Shown in pieces: positions 59,755 through 64,000 of a stretch of 64,000 nt of DNA (its first letter is position 1; each line of letters begins with the position of its first letter). The stretch is from NCBI GenBank assembly GCA_958296235.1, contig OY282457.1, forward strand, positions 2,847,338-2,911,337, given 5' to 3'. Below the pieces are notes generated by a model that was not told the origin of the DNA, ran no database searches, and saw only the letters and a list, made by a program, of their open reading frames with translations. The translations under genes were made by a program, and so were the position numbers. The stretch is from an uncultured Candidatus Binatia bacterium. GTDB lineage: Bacteria > Desulfobacterota > Binatia > Bin18.

Positions 59755-61989
59755 ATGTACTCTATCGACACAACGGCAGAGCATCATTCGACCTATGCCG
59801 GCCTGTATCTGATTGCGCTCAGCATCGTCCTGCTGCTGGGGGCTGCCACGCCGCCGGCCCATGCCCAGGATTCCAACAAGCCCGGCGACGGCGACGCCTC
59901 CGAGAACGCCCTCTTTCTCGCAGACGTCATCGTGACCACCCAGAAGCGTGAGCAGTCGATCCAGGACGTGCCGGTGTCAGTCACCGCGTTCGACGCCGAG
60001 CAGCTTGAATCCGCAAAGACGCGCGACCTGGGCGACCTCACGGTCGGCATCCCCAACGTGGGGTTCGACGAAATCGGCACCTCACGCGGGACGGCGAATT
60101 TTTCAATTCGTGGCTTGGGGGTCAACAGTTCCATTCCGACGATTGACCCGACGGTCGGCGTGTTCGTCGACGGGGTGTATATGGGCACGAACGCGATGGT
60201 GCTGTACGATGCGTTCGACCTGGAGAGTATCGAGGTTTTGCGCGGGCCGCAGGGCGTCCTGTTTGGCCGTAACGTGGTCGGCGGCGCTGTCCTGCTCAAC
60301 ACCAGGACTCCGACCGGTCAATATGAAGCAAAGGTCCGCAGTGCGGTCGAAGGCGGCGGCAAAGCGCCTAATATGTACGTCGCGGGTACGCTGAACGCGC
60401 CCCTGACCGACACCCTGGCCGCACGCTTCACGGTGTATTCCAACCAGGACCAGGGCTGGTTCGAGAACGAGTACGACGACCGGGCGTTCGGGGCGCAGGA
60501 CACCCTCATGCTGCGGCCGGTTCTCTCCTGGCAGCCGACCGACACCCTGGACCTGACCCTGCGCTACGAGTATCAGGATCTCGACGGCGACGGAGCCGCG
60601 GTCCAGAACACCGTCCGCTTCAACCGCCGGAGCCACGACTTTGCTGTCAACAACGACGGTTTCTTTGATGCCAGGAGCCACCTTCTGAACGCCAGGCTGG
60701 ATTGGGACGTGCCGCTGGGCAAGGGCACGGTCACCAACATCTTCGGCTGGCGGGACGCGCGGGCTGATGCCCTGAGTTCCGTCGATGAGTTGGCCTCTAC
60801 CACTACCTTGCGCAACTTCGAGACCCTGCTCCGCGCGGAACAGTTCAGCAACGAGGTGCGCTATGCCGGGGTGTTTGCTGACCGCCTGCACCTGATAACC
60901 GGGTTATACTACTTTACCAACGCAATCGATTATCATGAACGGCGGAAGCTGACGGACGACCCCGCGGGCAGGGCCAGAGTGCAGAATGGCGGGGGCCTGT
61001 ATGACGTTGACACGCTGGGCGTGTTCCTGGCCGGCGACTACGACCTCACCGACTGGCTGACGCTGAACGCCGGCCTGCGCTACAGCTATGAGGAGAAGAA
61101 AGCCGACGTGACCACGATTGTCCTGGACCTCACAACGTGTAACATCGTCCACGGCCCGGCCTGTCCGAGCGATTTCAAAGACAAGGATAGCTGGGGCACC
61201 CTGTCCCCCAAGGTCGGACTGACATGGCGGCCCGCCGACCATAGTCAGCTCTATGCCCACTGGACGCGGGGGTTCCGGTCGGGCGCCTATAATCTCCGCA
61301 ATACGCATCCCGACATCGGTCCCGGCCCAACCGATGAAGAGCAGATCGATAATTTTGAGATCGGCTTCAAGAGCACGCTCAGGGGGCGCGCCCGTCTGAG
61401 CGGCGCCATCTTCTACAGTCAAATCGAAGATATGCAGCGCGAAGTGCTGTCCGACCTGCCCGACGGGAGCCCCTTCCAGGTGATTCGCAACACCGCGGAT
61501 GCCGACATCTTCGGGATTGAACTGGAAGGCTCTTTTGCGCTGACCCAAGACCTGCTGCTGCTGGCTTCAGTGGGCTATATTGACACGGAATATGTCAAGG
61601 TCAGGTTCGACCTGACCGGCGACAACGTGGTCGACGGGAAAGACAAGGACCTGGAACCACCCCGGGCGCCGACCTGGACGTATAGCCTGGGTCTGCTCCA
61701 TAGTTTGTATATCCGTGACCGCCATCAGCTTGACGCTCGGATCAATTACGCCTACCGGGACAGAGAATACCACACCGACGACAATCGCAGCTTCAACCGG
61801 CAGTTGAAAATGCTGGAGGCGGGCGTGGACCTCCGCCTCAATGACAGTCAGTGGGTCATTGGCCTGTACGGCAAGAACCTGCTGGATCAGGTTCGCCACG
61901 GCATCAATGGGGTAGGTGGCGCCTTCTCGCCGTTGGCGAAGGGCCGGGTGTTCGGCCTGGAACTGACCTATCATTTTACCGGCGCCTGA
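59755..61989 (+). CDS. TonB-dependent outer membrane receptor 1
   Basis: About 744 aa. Signal peptide to about residue 33 (LIALSIVLLLGAATPPAHA), TonB box-like DVIVTTQKREQSIQDVPVSV, plug domain to about 180 with VEVLRGPQG-like IEVLRGPQGVLFGRNVVGGA, then a 22-strand barrel ending in aromatic-rich FGLELTYHFTGA. The group of receptors with 'QKREQSIQDVPVS' takes up siderophores or plant- and sponge-derived compounds. ATG 59755 or GTG 59737 could be the start. The second paralogue follows 162 bp downstream. Confidence 0.9.
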   Translation: MYSIDTTAEHHSTYAGLYLIALSIVLLLGAATPPAHAQDSNKPGDGDASENALFLADVIVTTQKREQSIQDVPVSVTAFDAEQLESAKTRDLGDLTVGIPNVGFDEIGTSRGTANFSIRGLGVNSSIPTIDPTVGVFVDGVYMGTNAMVLYDAFDLESIEVLRGPQGVLFGRNVVGGAVLLNTRTPTGQYEAKVRSAVEGGGKAPNMYVAGTLNAPLTDTLAARFTVYSNQDQGWFENEYDDRAFGAQDTLMLRPVLSWQPTDTLDLTLRYEYQDLDGDGAAVQNTVRFNRRSHDFAVNNDGFFDARSHLLNARLDWDVPLGKGTVTNIFGWRDARADALSSVDELASTTTLRNFETLLRAEQFSNEVRYAGVFADRLHLITGLYYFTNAIDYHERRKLTDDPAGRARVQNGGGLYDVDTLGVFLAGDYDLTDWLTLNAGLRYSYEEKKADVTTIVLDLTTCNIVHGPACPSDFKDKDSWGTLSPKVGLTWRPADHSQLYAHWTRGFRSGAYNLRNTHPDIGPGPTDEEQIDNFEIGFKSTLRGRARLSGAIFYSQIEDMQREVLSDLPDGSPFQVIRNTADADIFGIELEGSFALTQDLLLLASVGYIDTEYVKVRFDLTGDNVVDGKDKDLEPPRAPTWTYSLGLLHSLYIRDRHQLDARINYAYRDREYHTDDNRSFNRQLKMLEAGVDLRLNDSQWVIGLYGKNLLDQVRHGINGVGGAFSPLAKGRVFGLELTYHFTGA

Positions 61990-62151
61990 AGGCGGCGTGA
62001 CATCGGGACAAATCGTCTCGAACGGGAAACGCTCGTCCAAGTGTCATCCAAGTGTAACGAAGCGTTTACAGACAGGAACCGGTACGGTAGAAAGGCCGAT
62101 GTTGCGGAAAACTCCCCAGACAATCATTCCGCGCATGGGATCGGAGGGTTC

Positions 62152-64000
62152 ATGAGCTTCATCAATTGTATATCCGCATTTCGACCGGCCACCCTGTTCA
62201 TGGTCCTGACCCTGACGGCCGTTGTGATGCTGCGTGCTGTCATCCTCCCGCTCCCGGCCGCGGCCCAGAATACTCAGCCGGACGCTCAGCCGGATGCTCA
62301 GCCGGAACAAGAGATAACCTCCGCCTCCGAAAGCGCGACGCTGTTGGAAGATATGGTTGTAACCGCCCAAAAGCGCGAGCAACTGCTCCAGGACGTGCCG
62401 CTGTCAATCACCGCCTTTGACTCCGAACAGCTCGACGCCCTCAAGCTGCGCGACCTGTCCGGTCTGTCGGTCCGTATGCCCAATGTGGCCCTGGACGACG
62501 CCGGCACGGCCCGCGGGATTGCAAATTTTTCCATCCGCGGCCTGGGCATCAACAGTTCGATTCCGTCTATTGACCCAACGGTTGGTGTGTTTGTCGATGG
62601 GATATATCTGGGCACGAACGCAACGGTGCTGTACGACGCTTTTGACGTGGAGAGTGTTGAGGTCTTGCGTGGCCCGCAGGGTGTGCTGTTCGGGCGCAAT
62701 GTGGTCGGCGGCGCTGTCCTGCTCAACACCAAAGCTCCCACCAATCGGTATGAAGCCACGGTCCGCAGTGCGGTTGAGGGCGGCGGCAAAGCGCCTAATA
62801 TGTACGTCACGGGCACGCTGAACGCCCCGCTGACGGACAGCCTGGCCGCGCGCTTCAGCGTGTATTCCAACCAGGACCAGGGCTGGTTCAAGAATGAGTA
62901 TAACGGCAAGGCATTTGGGGCGCAGGACACCCTCATGCTGCGGCCGGTCATCTCCTGGCGACCGACCAACACCCTGGACGTGACTCTGCGCTATGAATAT
63001 CAGGATCTCGACGGCGACGGTCCCGCCTCCCAGAACCATACCAACGGCTCCGGCATGACCAACCCCTTTACCAGCTTTGACCGCGACAGCCACGACTTCG
63101 CTGTTGACGAGGAAGGCTACATCAAGTCCGAGATCCACTTTATCAACGCCCGGGCCGATTGGGCTGTGCCGCTGGGCAACAATGCAACCATCACCAACAT
63201 CTTCGGCTGGCGGGATGCAGAGGGGAGTAGCCTGAGCGACATCGACGCGACGCAACTGAACCTGTTTAATGGGGGGGCAGACTTTACCGCGGAACAGTTC
63301 AGCAACGAGACGCGCTATACGGGGCAGTTTTTTAACCGCCTGCTCCTGACGACCGGGTTCTATTATTTCAACAACGACATCGACTATCACGAATATCGTT
63401 CTCTCGCCTTCGGGCAAATCCTGCTCAACGGCGGCGGCCTGTATGACGTTGAAACCTTCGGGCTGTTCATGGCCGGCGACTACGACCTGACCGACTGGCT
63501 GACGCTGACCGCGGGGCTGCGCTATACCCATGAGGAAAAGGAAGCCGACATCACCAATCTGACCCGGAACGGCTCAACGCCGTGCAATATCGTCAAAGGC
63601 CCGGACTGCCCCAGCCACTTCCGAGACAAGGAAACCTGGACCAATCTGTCGCCCAAGGTCGGGCTGACCTACCGGTACGATGACGACACCTTGTTCTATG
63701 CCCACTGGACGCGCGGCTTTCGCTCCGGCGGCTATAATCTGCGCGATACGTTTTTCGGCCTGCCGGGAGATCCTCGCGATCTCGGTCCCGGCCCCTTTGA
63801 CGAAGAGCAGATCGACAACTTCGAGATCGGCTTCAAGAAAACCTTCGGGCTCCGCGCCCGTCTCAACGCGGCGTTTTTCTACAATCTGATCGACGACATG
63901 CAGCGCGAACTGAGTTTTACCGAAGCGCTGCCGGTGATCAGGGACGGAGAGATAGTGGGCACCCAGGGCAACGTCGTGCAGGTGATCCGCAATACGGCCG
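62152..64000 (+). CDS. TonB-dependent outer membrane receptor 2 (cut by window end)
   Basis: The open frame runs from ATG 62152 (GGAGGGTTC upstream) past the end of the window; 616 codons are visible. Signal peptide MVLTLTAVVMLRAVILPLPA and a short tandem QPDAQPDAQPEQ linker, TonB-box-like MVVTAQKREQLLQDVPLSIT, plug and barrel strands. Long stretches match receptor 1 (SVYSNQDQGWFKNEYNG, TNIFGWRDAEG, AHWTRGFRSGGYNLRD), showing a tandem gene duplication. The C-terminal barrel strands are missing only because the sequence ends. Confidence 0.88.
   Translation, partial: MSFINCISAFRPATLFMVLTLTAVVMLRAVILPLPAAAQNTQPDAQPDAQPEQEITSASESATLLEDMVVTAQKREQLLQDVPLSITAFDSEQLDALKLRDLSGLSVRMPNVALDDAGTARGIANFSIRGLGINSSIPSIDPTVGVFVDGIYLGTNATVLYDAFDVESVEVLRGPQGVLFGRNVVGGAVLLNTKAPTNRYEATVRSAVEGGGKAPNMYVTGTLNAPLTDSLAARFSVYSNQDQGWFKNEYNGKAFGAQDTLMLRPVISWRPTNTLDVTLRYEYQDLDGDGPASQNHTNGSGMTNPFTSFDRDSHDFAVDEEGYIKSEIHFINARADWAVPLGNNATITNIFGWRDAEGSSLSDIDATQLNLFNGGADFTAEQFSNETRYTGQFFNRLLLTTGFYYFNNDIDYHEYRSLAFGQILLNGGGLYDVETFGLFMAGDYDLTDWLTLTAGLRYTHEEKEADITNLTRNGSTPCNIVKGPDCPSHFRDKETWTNLSPKVGLTYRYDDDTLFYAHWTRGFRSGGYNLRDTFFGLPGDPRDLGPGPFDEEQIDNFEIGFKKTFGLRARLNAAFFYNLIDDMQRELSFTEALPVIRDGEIVGTQGNVVQVIRNTA

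Overview
The window looks like one chromosomal contig from an uncultured Gram-negative bacterium. It carries TonB-dependent receptors, a System I cytochrome c maturation operon, UbiA/MenA-type quinone synthesis and the gene order ffh-rpsP-khpA-rimM-trmD-(SPOUT methylase)-rplS, which is common in deltaproteobacterial lineages. CoA-transferase, EthD, F420-type LLM and cyclase genes together with many small dispersed palindromes fit an environmental or host-associated lineage such as Tectomicrobia/Entotheonella, Binatota or former Deltaproteobacteria. That placement is inference from gene content only.

Positions 1-18,300 are a defence island behind one TauD-like dioxygenase gene. Its core is a single-strand DNA phosphorothioation (PT) system. 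A cysteine desulfurase (SspA) is divergent from a tightly overlapping operon: DUF4007 protein (SspB), large ATPase (SspC), PAPS-reductase-like PP-loop enzyme (SspD), PLD/SF2 helicase, a 75-aa protein, an SMC/DndD-like ATPase and a 147-aa protein. The last four resemble the SspFGH type of PT-linked restriction module. On the opposite strand follow a SIR2-domain gene and a DUF262 gene with an 11-bp overlap, which look like an uncharacterised two-gene effector/sensor pair. Then come decayed genes, a DUF1778-GNAT toxin-antitoxin pair, a vapC stub and a PT-associated putative methyltransferase. A relic of a second sspD 3' end lies between the PT operon and the SIR2 gene.

Positions 18,400-33,600 hold mostly metabolic genes: cupin, Baeyer-Villiger-type monooxygenase, tandem EthD protein, beta-helix protein, VWA protein, gamma carbonic anhydrase, class V aminotransferase, HAD hydrolase, CoA transferase, cyclase, HtpX, MenA-like prenyltransferase and methylmalonyl-CoA epimerase-like protein. 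A 600-bp gene-free segment (22.8-23.4 kb) carries two outward-facing terminators. Positions 33,657-39,895 are a complete oligopeptide ABC transporter operon (SBP, two permeases, two ATPases). Next are clpP, a thioredoxin reductase-like gene, a VapBC-like pair and a four-gene DUF6754/membrane-protein operon (42.9-46.5 kb).

Positions 46,570-51,080 are the ffh/rpsP/trmD/rplS translation cluster. Positions 51,203-56,964 carry ccmE-F-H-(I)-A-B-C-D, with a CcmE that has a Cys in place of the usual haem-binding His. The window closes with a PPOX-family protein, a BrnT/CopG-type toxin-antitoxin pair, an LLM oxidoreductase and two tandem paralogous TonB-dependent receptors, the second cut by the window end.

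A recurring theme is dispersed small repeats. There is a TA-flanked MITE-like family with GTGTCTCAGTT termini, two copies of which sit exactly in stop codons. There is a 53-56 bp perfect-arm palindrome in two copies. There are short GC-rich palindromes that have been absorbed in frame into ccmH, ccmA and the transporter ATPase gene.
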